Assembly (NCBI RefSeq): GCF_003860135.1
Contig: NZ_RQYN01000035.1
Coordinates: 1-43,851, forward strand
Source: Tannerella forsythia
Lineage (GTDB): Bacteria; Bacteroidota; Bacteroidia; Bacteroidales; Tannerellaceae
Direction: 5' to 3'
DNA: 43,851 nt
In this document: piece after piece, positions 23,907 through 32,052 of the stretch
How positions within the stretch are numbered: the first letter of the stretch is position 1
Layout: each line of letters opens with the position of its first letter
The notes under the pieces: generated by a model
What the model was told of the DNA's origin: nothing
The model's database searches: none
The model's input: only the letters and a program-made list of their open reading frames with translations
Made by a program: the position numbers and the translations under genes

Positions 23907-26900
23907 TCAAACTTTTTCGATGTTTACGTATAATTTAAAATCATCCAGATCGAGTTCTGTCGCATCCGGCAGATTTTCCGTCATTTCGATCGACTCGGCA
24001 AGCACCTGCTTTTGAATATAATCGGCATAATCACTGATTGTTCCGTTCATTTCCGGAGCGGGTACCATGGCGATACGTATCTTGTCCGTGATCTCCAGTC
24101 CGCTGCTTTTACGCAGGTTTTGAATGCGGTTCACCAATTCGCGTGCCAATCCTTCCTTGCGAAGCTCGTCCGTGACGGTAATGTCGAGCGCGATTGTCAG
24201 GCGTCCTTCGTTGGCCACAAGCCAGCCGGGAATATCTTCCGATATGATCTCAACATCGTCTGCTACAATAACACTTTCCACCCCTTCAAGGTTGAACGTA
24301 AACGAACTGTTTTGTTCGAGCAAAGCTATATCTTCTTGCGTCATGGCCTGAATGGCTGCGGCCAATTGTTTCATAACCTTTCCGTAACGCGGCCCCAGCT
24401 TCTTAAAGTCGGGCTTAATCTTTTTCACCAGTATACCGGCCGAGTTATCCGCAAAATTGAGTTCTTTTACGTTGACTTCGCTTAAGATTAAGTTTTTTAC
24501 CGCTTCGATATGTTCCTTCTGCCGGTCGTCGGTCACCGGCACCATGAGGGTTTGCAACGGTTGACGTACCTTAATATTCACTTTACGACGCAATGCGAGC
24601 ACCATAGACGAGATGTCCTGCGCGATCTGCATCTGCTCTTCGAGCGTTTTGTCGATCATCGCTTCATTGCACTTGGGGAAGTCGCTCAGATGTACGGACT
24701 CCGCCTTGTCACGTCCGGTTACGGAAATCAAATCGGTAAACAATCGATCGGCGTAGAACGGCGAAATCGGCGCCATCAGCTTGCTGACCGTTTCAAGGCA
24801 GGTGTAAAGCGTCTGATAAGCCGAGAGCTTATCCTGTGTCATGCCTCCGCCCCAGAAGCGGCGACGGTTCAGACGAACATACCAGTTGCTTAAGTGATCA
24901 TTCACAAAATCCGAGATCGCGCGTCCGGCACGGGTCGGTTCGTATGTTTCATAAAACTCATCCACGTCTTTGACGAGCGAGTTGAGCAGCGACAATATCC
25001 AGCGGTCGATTTCGGGACGTTCGGTCATCGGCACATCCGGCTCTCCGTAGGTGAAACCGTCTACATTGGCATACAGTGCGAAGAACGAATACGTATTATA
25101 TAATGTACCGAAGAATTTACGACGCACTTCTTCAATGCCTTCGACATCGAATTTGAGGTTATCCCATGGCGAGGCATTCGTAATCATGTACCAACGCAAC
25201 GGATCGGAACCGTATTTTTCGATCGTCTCGAACGGATCGACCGCATTGCCGAGACGTTTGGACATCTTATTTCCGTTCTTGTCGAGCACCAGTCCGTTAG
25301 ATACCACATTCTTAAACGCCACACTGTCGAAGATCATCGTGGCGATGGCATGGAGCGTAAAGAACCATCCGCGTGTCTGGTCTACTCCTTCGGCAATGAA
25401 ATCGGCGGGATAGACGTCGCGTCGGTCGAACGCGTCTTTATGTTCGAACGGATAATGAATCTGCGCGTAAGGCATCGCGCCGGAGTCGAACCATACATCA
25501 ATCAGGTCGATCTCTCGTTTCATCGGTTTTCCCTGCGGAGAAACCAGCGTGATCTCATCGACATACGGACGATGCAAGTCAATCCGGTCATAATTTTCCG
25601 ATGTATATTCACCCGGTTTGAAACCGTTATCCTTATACGGATTGCTCGTCATAAAACCAGCGGCAACAGCTTTTTCGATTTCGTGATACAGTTCTTCGAC
25701 CGATCCGATACAAAGTTCTTCCGCACCATCGTCGGTACGCCAGATCGGAAGCGGTGTACCCCAATAACGGCTGCGGCTCAAGTTCCAGTCCTGAAGGTTT
25801 TCGAGCCATTTACCGAAGCGTCCCGTTCCGGTGCTTTGCGGCTTCCAGTTGATGGTTTCGTTGAGTTCGATCATCCGGTCGCGGCAGGCGGTAGTTCGGA
25901 TAAACCAGCTGTCTAAGGGATAGTAAAGTACCGGTTTATCGGTGCGCCAGCAATGCGGATAATTGTGCACATGCTTTTCGATCTTGAACGCCAATCCCTG
26001 CTGTTTAAGCATGACGCACAAGTCGATATCGAGTGTTTCGTCGTTTCCATTGAGTTGCGGGTCGTAGTCGTTCTTTACATAACGACCGGCATAGTCTTTA
26101 TAGAGTGAAACGTTGACGTTCTTCTTCACATAATCCTCGTCAAGGTCTTCGAGACAGTAGAAACGGCCTTTCAGATCGACGGCGGGACGCAGGTTACCCG
26201 CTTTGTCGACAAGCTGCAACGGCGGGACGCCGAAGTTCTTGGCTACCCGCGCGTCATCGGCACCAAAGGTCGGTGCGATATGCACGATACCCGTACCGTC
26301 GTCGGTCGTCACGTAGTCGCCGGAGATGACACGGAACGCGCCCTCGCCGGGATTGAACCAAGGTATCAGTTGTTCGTACCCGATGCCGATCAGGTCTTTA
26401 CCTTTGCATGTGGCAAGCACTTCGAACGGAATCAGCTTGTCGCCCGGTTTGTATTCGTCGAGTGACAGTTCGGCCGCTTTCGGATTGAAGTACGCATCCA
26501 TACAAGCTTTCGCCAGAATGTAGACGTTCGGCGCTCCGGAATACGGGTTAAAAGAACGAACAGCCACGTAATCGATGGCTTCACCGACACACAATGCCGT
26601 ATTCGACGACAGAGTCCAAGGAGTTGTCGTCCACGCAAGGAAATATACGTTGTCCGTCTCTTTGCCGAATACTTGTTTCAAGAAGTCATTTTCTTTTGCG
26701 GCGGGCATTTTAGCACAGAACTGTGCCGTCACCGTCGTATCCTTCACATCGCGGTAGCAACCGGGCTGGTTCAACTCGTGCGAGCTAAGCCCCGTACCCG
26801 CGGCAGGCGAATAAGGCTGAATCGTATATCCTTTATACAAAAGGCCTTTCCGGTGCAATTCTTTGAGAAGATACCAGAGCGTTTCGATATATCGGTTGTC

Positions 26901-27359
26901 GTAGGTGATATACGGATGATCCATATCGACCCAATAGCCCATCTTCTGTGTCAGGTCTTCCCATTCTTTCGTGAATTTCATCACGTTTTTGCGACAAGCC
27001 ATATTGTAATCGGACACCGATATTTTTTTGCCGATATCTTCTTTCGTGACCCCGAGTTCTTTCTCTACCCCAAGTTCCACAGGTAAGCCGTGTGTATCCC
27101 ATCCGGCCTTGCGGTCGACACGATAGCCCTTCATCGTCTTGTAACGGCAGAAAATATCTTTAATCGAACGCGCTATGACGTGATGAATGCCGGGCATACC
27201 GTTAGCCGAAGGAGGTCCTTCGTAGAAAACGAAAGAAGGGGCATCCTTGCGGATATTCAGACTCTGGTGGAAGACATTTCCTTCCTGCCATCTTTGCAGT
27301 ATTTTTTTGTTAATGTCTGACAAATCGAACGTGTTATATTCGGCAAATCGATTACTCAT
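23907..27359 (-). CDS. ileS: isoleucyl-tRNA synthetase
   Basis: A class I aminoacyl-tRNA synthetase of 1150 residues that charges tRNA-Ile and edits misactivated valine. The HIGH-type motif is PSANGMPGIHH near residue 50. The editing domain includes SPAAGTGLSSHE and VTTDDGTGIVHIAPTFGADD, and the KMSKR loop is in NGNKMSKRLGNAVDPF. A long C-terminal extension is typical of the eukaryote-like IleS group found in Bacteroidetes, which is often less sensitive to mupirocin. The ATG at 27359 is chosen because the -7 box at 27392-27399 lies downstream of the longer reading's start. It heads the operon with the dksA-like gene, lspA and the DUF4296 gene. Confidence 0.98.
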   Translation of the reverse strand: MSNRFAEYNTFDLSDINKKILQRWQEGNVFHQSLNIRKDAPSFVFYEGPPSANGMPGIHHVIARSIKDIFCRYKTMKGYRVDRKAGWDTHGLPVELGVEKELGVTKEDIGKKISVSDYNMACRKNVMKFTKEWEDLTQKMGYWVDMDHPYITYDNRYIETLWYLLKELHRKGLLYKGYTIQPYSPAAGTGLSSHELNQPGCYRDVKDTTVTAQFCAKMPAAKENDFLKQVFGKETDNVYFLAWTTTPWTLSSNTALCVGEAIDYVAVRSFNPYSGAPNVYILAKACMDAYFNPKAAELSLDEYKPGDKLIPFEVLATCKGKDLIGIGYEQLIPWFNPGEGAFRVISGDYVTTDDGTGIVHIAPTFGADDARVAKNFGVPPLQLVDKAGNLRPAVDLKGRFYCLEDLDEDYVKKNVNVSLYKDYAGRYVKNDYDPQLNGNDETLDIDLCVMLKQQGLAFKIEKHVHNYPHCWRTDKPVLYYPLDSWFIRTTACRDRMIELNETINWKPQSTGTGRFGKWLENLQDWNLSRSRYWGTPLPIWRTDDGAEELCIGSVEELYHEIEKAVAAGFMTSNPYKDNGFKPGEYTSENYDRIDLHRPYVDEITLVSPQGKPMKREIDLIDVWFDSGAMPYAQIHYPFEHKDAFDRRDVYPADFIAEGVDQTRGWFFTLHAIATMIFDSVAFKNVVSNGLVLDKNGNKMSKRLGNAVDPFETIEKYGSDPLRWYMITNASPWDNLKFDVEGIEEVRRKFFGTLYNTYSFFALYANVDGFTYGEPDVPMTERPEIDRWILSLLNSLVKDVDEFYETYEPTRAGRAISDFVNDHLSNWYVRLNRRRFWGGGMTQDKLSAYQTLYTCLETVSKLMAPISPFYADRLFTDLISVTGRDKAESVHLSDFPKCNEAMIDKTLEEQMQIAQDISSMVLALRRKVNIKVRQPLQTLMVPVTDDRQKEHIEAVKNLILSEVNVKELNFADNSAGILVKKIKPDFKKLGPRYGKVMKQLAAAIQAMTQEDIALLEQNSSFTFNLEGVESVIVADDVEIISEDIPGWLVANEGRLTIALDITVTDELRKEGLARELVNRIQNLRKSSGLEITDKIRIAMVPAPEMNGTISDYADYIQKQVLAESIEMTENLPDATELDLDDFKLYVNIEKV

Positions 27360-27391
27360 CTTATAATATACATGTTTTTGAAAAATTGCCG

Positions 27392-27399
27392 CAAAGGTA
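27392..27399 (-). promoter_or_regulatory. -7 box TACCTTTG of the ileS operon
   Basis: TAnnTTTG match on the minus strand, 32 bp before the chosen ileS start. The -33 region is T-rich without a clear TTTG. I see no T-box or other riboswitch-like leader. The gap to the Sel1 gene (27414-27586) shows nothing further. Confidence 0.6.
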
Positions 27400-27586
27400 A
27401 GATTTTTTGCCAAAATAAAAAATCAGTTCTAAGGGGGTAAAAACGTCTTAACGCGGCAGCGATTCGGCAGCAAGTCCGATCCTTGTCGTTTCACCAACTT
27501 ATTTTTCTCCCACTCTGTAAAAACCTGATTTATTAACCGTTTAAACAAAAACAAGGTAACAGTTTAAGTATCCCGACGGAAAAACA

Positions 27587-28948
27587 TCAAAGAGAAATTC
27601 CACGTTTCCGTAAGTTCCGAATAGCTGTTTGATCTCCCTTTTGAGCTGCTTTACGATACCATTTGATCGCTTCGGTCTCATCCCGTTTGACGCCCTTTCC
27701 CGTCGCGTAGATCACCCCGAGATTATTCATGGCTGGTAAAATTTCCTGTTCAGCCGCCCGACGGAACCATTTGATCGCCTCACCGTCATCTTGCGGCACA
27801 CCGCGTCCCGCCAAGTAATGATTGCCCAGATTATACTGCGCCATAGCGTAGCCTTGCGCCGCCGCTCGCCGGTACCATCGCACCGCTTCGGCATCGTTCT
27901 GAAATACGTCCTTCCCCACGTCGTACAAATAACCGAGCCTGTTTTGTGAACGGGCTTCACCCCGTTCAGCTTCAACACGTAATTGAACGACATATTCCGG
28001 CTCCTCCGGATCGTTCAGGGTCTCCAGAATTTGTTCGATCTGCGGCTTTTCTTTTTGATCATCGTCGGAAGAGGCTTGCTCCGGAGATTCCGGTTCGGGA
28101 ATCTCTATCGGTTCAACAAGCGAAACAGGCGGTGCTTCAGAAGGAGTCTCGAACTTCGGCTCTTCCCTACCCTTCGCGAAGATCCGCAACGCAGATGTCC
28201 ACGCTTGGCCGGGCACAAACTCATCTTCCCCGCAGTCTTCCGAAACGACCCTATCTTTCGGTATTTTCAATCGTTCGAGCAGGGTATCCAGCCGTTCCAT
28301 GCGTTCCGGCATATTCCGATAATAAGGCCCTACGCAAACAAATTGATGATCTCCCTCGGGTGCATCACCAAAAATGTCTGCGATATGTTCGACCGTGCGG
28401 GTCGCCATGCCGGGGAGATTGGAAAGGAGGTGCAACGTACGGGACGGATTACCGGAGAAGAGATCGTCCGCAGTCAATTCATCGATGTATTTGCATACCG
28501 TACGGATTTCGGAATGCGGAAAAAAGCGACGCACGTGTAAAGCCGCTCGTTGCAAACAACGCTCCGATGGATCAATCAGTGTAAACCGACGAACAGACGA
28601 GGTAAGATTTCGTACCTGCAGAAAATCATGATACACCATCGCTCCGAGCCCCTGCCCGCAACCATAATCAATCCATTCGATCTCTTCGCTGAAAAATGGT
28701 TGAGGAAAACGATCGTAAGCCCTCTGTAGACGAGCTTCCTGCATATCGCCGAACGCGTAAAGATAAGCAGAGAGTTGCGGTTCGGTTTCCTGCAAGTTGC
28801 CGCTGCGCTTCAGTTCATCGAAAAGTTTGTTTCGCTCGTCTTCCGAAAGTTCCGAAATAAACCGGTCGGATAAGCCCTTTACCGAATGAAAAGTCAGAGG
28901 CTGCAAAGCCTCTATGAAAAATGAATAATTTGTACCGTGTTCCATCAT
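27587..28948 (-). CDS. methyltransferase-like domain fused to Sel1 repeats
   Basis: A 453-residue cytoplasmic protein of two parts. Residues about 90-260 look like a class I SAM-dependent methyltransferase fold: glycine-rich motif IDYGCGQGLGA, acidic strand end FTLIDPS, then a P-rich segment. A disordered acidic linker (about 270-315, rich in Glu and Pro) follows. The C terminus carries about three 36-residue Sel1 repeats (LGYLYDVGKDVFQND, LGNHYLAGRGVPQDD, LGVIYATGKGVKRDE), which form helical protein-binding surfaces. The first of two adjacent ATGs is preceded by GGAGG. I do not know a named family for the whole protein. The catalytic residues for methyl transfer cannot be confirmed. Confidence 0.8.
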   Translation of the reverse strand: MMEHGTNYSFFIEALQPLTFHSVKGLSDRFISELSEDERNKLFDELKRSGNLQETEPQLSAYLYAFGDMQEARLQRAYDRFPQPFFSEEIEWIDYGCGQGLGAMVYHDFLQVRNLTSSVRRFTLIDPSERCLQRAALHVRRFFPHSEIRTVCKYIDELTADDLFSGNPSRTLHLLSNLPGMATRTVEHIADIFGDAPEGDHQFVCVGPYYRNMPERMERLDTLLERLKIPKDRVVSEDCGEDEFVPGQAWTSALRIFAKGREEPKFETPSEAPPVSLVEPIEIPEPESPEQASSDDDQKEKPQIEQILETLNDPEEPEYVVQLRVEAERGEARSQNRLGYLYDVGKDVFQNDAEAVRWYRRAAAQGYAMAQYNLGNHYLAGRGVPQDDGEAIKWFRRAAEQEILPAMNNLGVIYATGKGVKRDETEAIKWYRKAAQKGDQTAIRNLRKRGISL

Positions 28949-29007
28949 AGCGTTTTTCCTCCGTATTTTATCCTTCTTTTTTTACGTCTCTTCGCAAGGA
29001 TAAGTGA

Positions 29008-29015
29008 CAAAAATA
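29008..29015 (-). promoter_or_regulatory. -7 box TATTTTTG of the Sel1 fusion gene
   Basis: TAnnTTTG match on the minus strand, 59 bp before the start. The 29016-29278 stretch between the two divergent genes is AT-rich and shows no gene or repeat. Confidence 0.5.
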
Positions 29016-29278
29016 GCCTCCGTTCGCGAAGCCATAAAAAATAGTTTTCAACAATACACATCCAAAAGTGTTGATAACTCCATTTCCATGTTCCTTCCTC
29101 TACCTTTATCAAAACATCGCACCATACCACCTATTCTTTTAAAATACAAACAGATAAGACCGCCCTCACAATTTTTATGTAACGAAACAAATCATTTACA
29201 TACAACCTAACAAGCAACAGTTAACAAAGTTTTGCGTTTTTAGTCTGATATTCGTTCGTTATTTCCGAAAAAGTTCCT

Positions 29279-29286
29279 TATTTTTG
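29279..29286 (+). promoter_or_regulatory. -7 box TATTTTTG of the Fic gene
   Basis: TAnnTTTG match 20 bp before the Fic start codon, implying a leader of about 15 nt. Confidence 0.5.
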
Positions 29287-29306
29287 CCGCAAATCTTACG
29301 GAGAAT

Positions 29307-30383
29307 ATGCGTAAAACAGCTATATGGCAAGAAAAAGAATGGCCCTACCTGACATGGAACTCCCAGGAAGTAATGTCCATATTGGGGGAAGTGCGTAACC
29401 GGCAGGGACGACTTGTCGGCAAGACGAGCTTGCTGGGAATCGATCTGAAAAAAAATGCCCTGTTGAATGCGATCTCTAACGAAATTCTCCGATCGGCCGA
29501 ACTTGACGGACACACACTCGATGCCGACAAAGTACGTATATCTGTGATTCATCAGCTTAAACTGGAAAAGAAGCAGAAGCCCGATCATGATATCGATATT
29601 ACTGTCGACGGCATCGTCGGTGTTTCGACCGACGTACTGCGAAATTATCTCGAACCCGTCACGGAAGAACGTATTTGGGGGTGGAGGGATGCCCTAAGCC
29701 TCCTCTCTCCCGACCCATCGTCTCATACGGAAGCTGTTACAACGGCAACTTCTTCCGGGTCGCTTCATTATTTCGCCATGCAGGATACCTCGCCGATCTC
29801 AAACGAGATGAAACGATTTGTCAAGTGGATGAATACAAAGCACCCGACCGATCCGGTTCTCAAAGCGGCAGTGGCACACATCTATTTCTGGCTCCTCCAT
29901 CCGTTCGCAACGGGCAACGGGCAAATCGCACGGGCCATCTCGCAGCTCTTCCTCACACGAGCCGATAACTTCCCGCAACGTTTTTTCTGCTTGTCGGAGC
30001 AGTTTTGCAAACGAAAAGAAACGTACCGGCAACTGTTAGAAACCGCTTGCAATCATGATCTGGATATTACCGAATGGATCATGTGGTTTCTCCATTGTCT
30101 GGAAGCGGCGCTGACCGAAGCCGAAGCATCGATCACACGTATTTTGGAAAAGTCGAAGTTCTGGGAGAAATATCGTCTGGTACGTCTGAACGACCGTCAA
30201 GTAAAGATGATCAATTTGTTGTGGGAAGGTATGGACGATAAAATCACTTCATCCATTTGGGCGAATATCAATCTCTGTTCTCCTGATACGGCGCTCAGAG
30301 ATATTCAAGACCTGATCGACAAAAAAATTCTGCACAAACACGGCGACGGCGGCCGAAGCACCTCATACGGATTGAAAAACTGA
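29307..30383 (+). CDS. Fic-domain protein with DUF4172-like N terminus and variant active site
   Basis: A 358-residue protein. The N terminus (WQEKEWPYLTWNSQEV to GIDLKKNALL) resembles the DUF4172 module of one Fic subfamily. The Fic core follows (about residues 110-240), then a C-terminal winged-helix-like part (about 280-355, TALRDIQDLIDKKIL). Fic enzymes usually transfer AMP to target hydroxyl groups using HPFx[D/E]GNGRxxR. Here it reads HPFATGNGQIAR (198-209): the metal-binding acidic residue is Thr and the phosphate-binding Arg is Gln. The N-terminal inhibitory motif, usually ending in Glu-Gly, reads SAELDG (63-68) with Asp. The catalytic His198 and final Arg209 remain. No antitoxin gene adjoins it. 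Confidence 0.88.
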   Translation: MRKTAIWQEKEWPYLTWNSQEVMSILGEVRNRQGRLVGKTSLLGIDLKKNALLNAISNEILRSAELDGHTLDADKVRISVIHQLKLEKKQKPDHDIDITVDGIVGVSTDVLRNYLEPVTEERIWGWRDALSLLSPDPSSHTEAVTTATSSGSLHYFAMQDTSPISNEMKRFVKWMNTKHPTDPVLKAAVAHIYFWLLHPFATGNGQIARAISQLFLTRADNFPQRFFCLSEQFCKRKETYRQLLETACNHDLDITEWIMWFLHCLEAALTEAEASITRILEKSKFWEKYRLVRLNDRQVKMINLLWEGMDDKITSSIWANINLCSPDTALRDIQDLIDKKILHKHGDGGRSTSYGLKN

Positions 30384-30409
30384 ACCGCCCCCGCTCCTAT
30401 CCTGCCCTC

Positions 30410-30946
30410 TCAGACATCAATCATCCGCATAGCTTCTTCCGGCGTTTCGGCCACTTGCCACAACATACGTGTCTGCAAACGCATAAATTGTTCGTCTTCG
30501 GCGCGGTTCAACATCTCCAACAAAGGATCATAATAATGATTCGTATTGAGAATCACTACCGGATGATGATACAGTCCCAGTTGCCGCCACGTGATGATTT
30601 CCATCAACTCTTCCAATGTACCGCAACCGCCCGGCAGAGCAATGACCGCATCGGACATATCGGCCATCCGTTGCTTGCGCTCATGCATCGTCTCGACACG
30701 AATCAGCTCCGTAAGCCCCGAATGACACCACCCGTTATCGACCATAAAATGCGGAATGACCCCGACGACCGTTCCTCCCGCCTTCAACGTCGCATCCGAA
30801 ATGACACGCATCAAGCCGAAACTTCCGGCTCCGTTAATCACCCGCCACCGGCCTTTACCAAGCAGTGTTCCCAAAGCTTCGGCCGCCTCGGTATATCCCG
30901 TGTCGATCCGCGAGCTGGACGCACAATACACACAAACTGAACGCAT
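30410..30946 (-). CDS. LOG-family (TIGR00730) nucleoside 5'-monophosphate phosphoribohydrolase
   Basis: A 178-residue Rossmann-fold protein. It has the LOG signature PGGCGTLEELMEIITWRQLGLY (about residues 104-125) and the N-terminal VCVYCASSSRID. Family members cleave cytokinin riboside monophosphates or AMP to the free base and ribose 5-phosphate; bacterial ones are often called lysine-decarboxylase-like by mistake. It converges on the Fic gene with 26 bp between stops. A 21-bp palindrome lies across its promoter, suggesting direct repression. Confidence 0.93.
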   Translation of the reverse strand: MRSVCVYCASSSRIDTGYTEAAEALGTLLGKGRWRVINGAGSFGLMRVISDATLKAGGTVVGVIPHFMVDNGWCHSGLTELIRVETMHERKQRMADMSDAVIALPGGCGTLEELMEIITWRQLGLYHHPVVILNTNHYYDPLLEMLNRAEDEQFMRLQTRMLWQVAETPEEAMRMIDV

Positions 30947-30970
30947 ATTTTATCGTTTTTTAAGAAGCCG

Positions 30971-31000
30971 CAAATTTAGATAAAATCCCCGAGATTTTAT
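30971..31000 (-). promoter_or_regulatory. -7 box TAAATTTG with an adjoining operator-like palindrome
   Basis: The -7 box is at 30971-30978 on the minus strand. Starting two bases further upstream is a perfect inverted repeat with 8-bp arms, ATAAAATC (30980-30987) and GATTTTAT (30993-31000), spacer 5. It fills the spacer up to the -33 position, where a bound dimer would block polymerase. Confidence 0.6.
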
Positions 31001-31119
31001 ACCGACAGGATAAAAACACCAGACCGCTGCCCCTGTTTCCTGCCCTCCTCCTGCGTATTCTTAGCCACAATCGCACTATCTTGGAGAGACATTTTGTCGT
31101 TTTCCTGCCATTTCGTCAG

Positions 31120-31145
31120 AAAAAGGTTCGACATCGAACCTTTTT
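31120..31145. repeat. long inverted repeat at the edge of array 3
   Basis: A perfect palindrome with 12-bp arms (AAAAAGGTTCGA and TCGAACCTTTTT) and a CA centre. The right arm belongs to the first unit of the array and the left arm is its inverted copy, so the array begins with an inverted junction. Confidence 0.85.
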
Positions 31146-31318
31146 GCTTCGACATCCGAGCTTTTTGCTCCGACATCGCACCTTTTTGCTCCGACATCGA
31201 ACCTTTTTGCTCCGACGTCGAACCTTTTTGCTCCGACATCGAACCTTTTTGCTTCGACATCGAACCTTTTTGCTTCGACGTCGAACCTTTTTGCTTCGAC
31301 GTCGAACCTTTTTGCTCG
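31130..31318 (+). repeat. 21-bp tandem repeat array 3 (nine units)
   Basis: Nine units start every 21 bp from 31130. Unit junctions form the palindrome TTCGACATCGAA or, with one base changed, the perfect TTCGACGTCGAA. All three minus-strand frames stay open through the array; one reads MSEQKGS-type heptads for up to 115 codons (30997-31341), with no start codon ahead of the repeat. It lies between the promoters of the LOG gene and the phosphatidyltransferase gene, not at the end of a recognisable gene. The 31001-31119 flank shows nothing. Confidence 0.95.
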
Positions 31319-31361
31319 GAAATCGATGGAAAGCCAACCTCCTATACCACGAAATTTTAAC

Positions 31362-31369
31362 TACCTTTG
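31362..31369 (+). promoter_or_regulatory. -7 box TACCTTTG of the phosphatidyltransferase gene
   Basis: TAnnTTTG match 45 bp before the ATG at 31415, and about 43 bp after array 3 ends. It makes the in-frame TTG at 31367 an unlikely start. Confidence 0.6.
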
Positions 31370-31414
31370 CAGCAGATACGGGTAAAAACGAACGCCCACC
31401 TTGATAAACGAAGA

Positions 31415-31987
31415 ATGAATAAAGGAGTGAAAAAAATTCCGAATATCCTGTCGATTTCGCGCATCATCCTTTCGCCGGTCATGCTCGCGGTGGCTGATCG
31501 ACCACCTGCATTGGCGGCCATGATCCTGCTGATCGGTCTGACCGACGCGGCAGACGGTTTCATTGCCCGACGTTATCATTGCCAAAGCGCCACCGGTGCA
31601 CGGCTCGACTCATTCGGCGACTGGATATTCTTCGGCATGACAGGGATCGTCTTTTGCACGAAATACGAGTCGCTCGTCATCGAGCATATTTGGGAACTGG
31701 CGGCTATCGTGACCGTCAGAGGCCTCGCACTGTGCACCGCCCGATACCGCTTCGGACGGTTTCTATCCATTCATACGCTCGGAAACAAACTGACGGTAGT
31801 GCTTGTCTTCGCCACGATGCTGTTCATCGTATGCGAAAACGAAGTAAACGAAATCATTCTGAAAACGGTGCTTGCAACGGCCCTGCTCGCAGCCGTCGAT
31901 GAATATTTGATTATCCTCACAAGCGAAAAAATCGATTTGAACCGGAGCAGCTTCTTCACCGGAAAAACAAATAGAAAACGTTTCTGA
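31415..31987 (+). CDS. CDP-alcohol phosphatidyltransferase
   Basis: A 190-residue inner-membrane enzyme with about six hydrophobic segments. It carries the exact family signature D-x2-DG-x2-AR-x8-G-x3-D-x3-D (Asp44, Asp47, Asp65, Asp69). It moves a phosphatidyl group from CDP-diacylglycerol to an alcohol. The acceptor cannot be fixed from sequence: glycerol phosphate (PgsA-like) or inositol phosphate are both possible, and a serine acceptor is less likely. The ATG at 31415 is chosen because the promoter's -7 box overlaps the longer start. No other lipid gene adjoins it. Confidence 0.9.
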   Translation: MNKGVKKIPNILSISRIILSPVMLAVADRPPALAAMILLIGLTDAADGFIARRYHCQSATGARLDSFGDWIFFGMTGIVFCTKYESLVIEHIWELAAIVTVRGLALCTARYRFGRFLSIHTLGNKLTVVLVFATMLFIVCENEVNEIILKTVLATALLAAVDEYLIILTSEKIDLNRSSFFTGKTNRKRF

Positions 31988-32052
31988 ATCTCTCCTTCCT
32001 TACCTGTCTCCAACCATCCTATCGGCACATCAAGATAAAGAGAGAAAATCTC

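Noticed and set aside
27360-27586. T-box or riboswitch before ileS
   Set aside because: The leader from the -7 box to the ATG is only about 27 nt, too short for such an element.
28945-29130. 61-codon frame overlapping the Sel1 fusion start as ATGA
   Set aside because: The -7 box at 29008-29015 lies inside it, so the transcript would begin after its start codon; composition is not gene-like.
30997-31260. Minus-strand gene through array 3 (MSEQKGS heptads)
   Set aside because: Its only start codons are repeats within the array, and all three frames of the minus strand are open there; kept only as part of the repeat.
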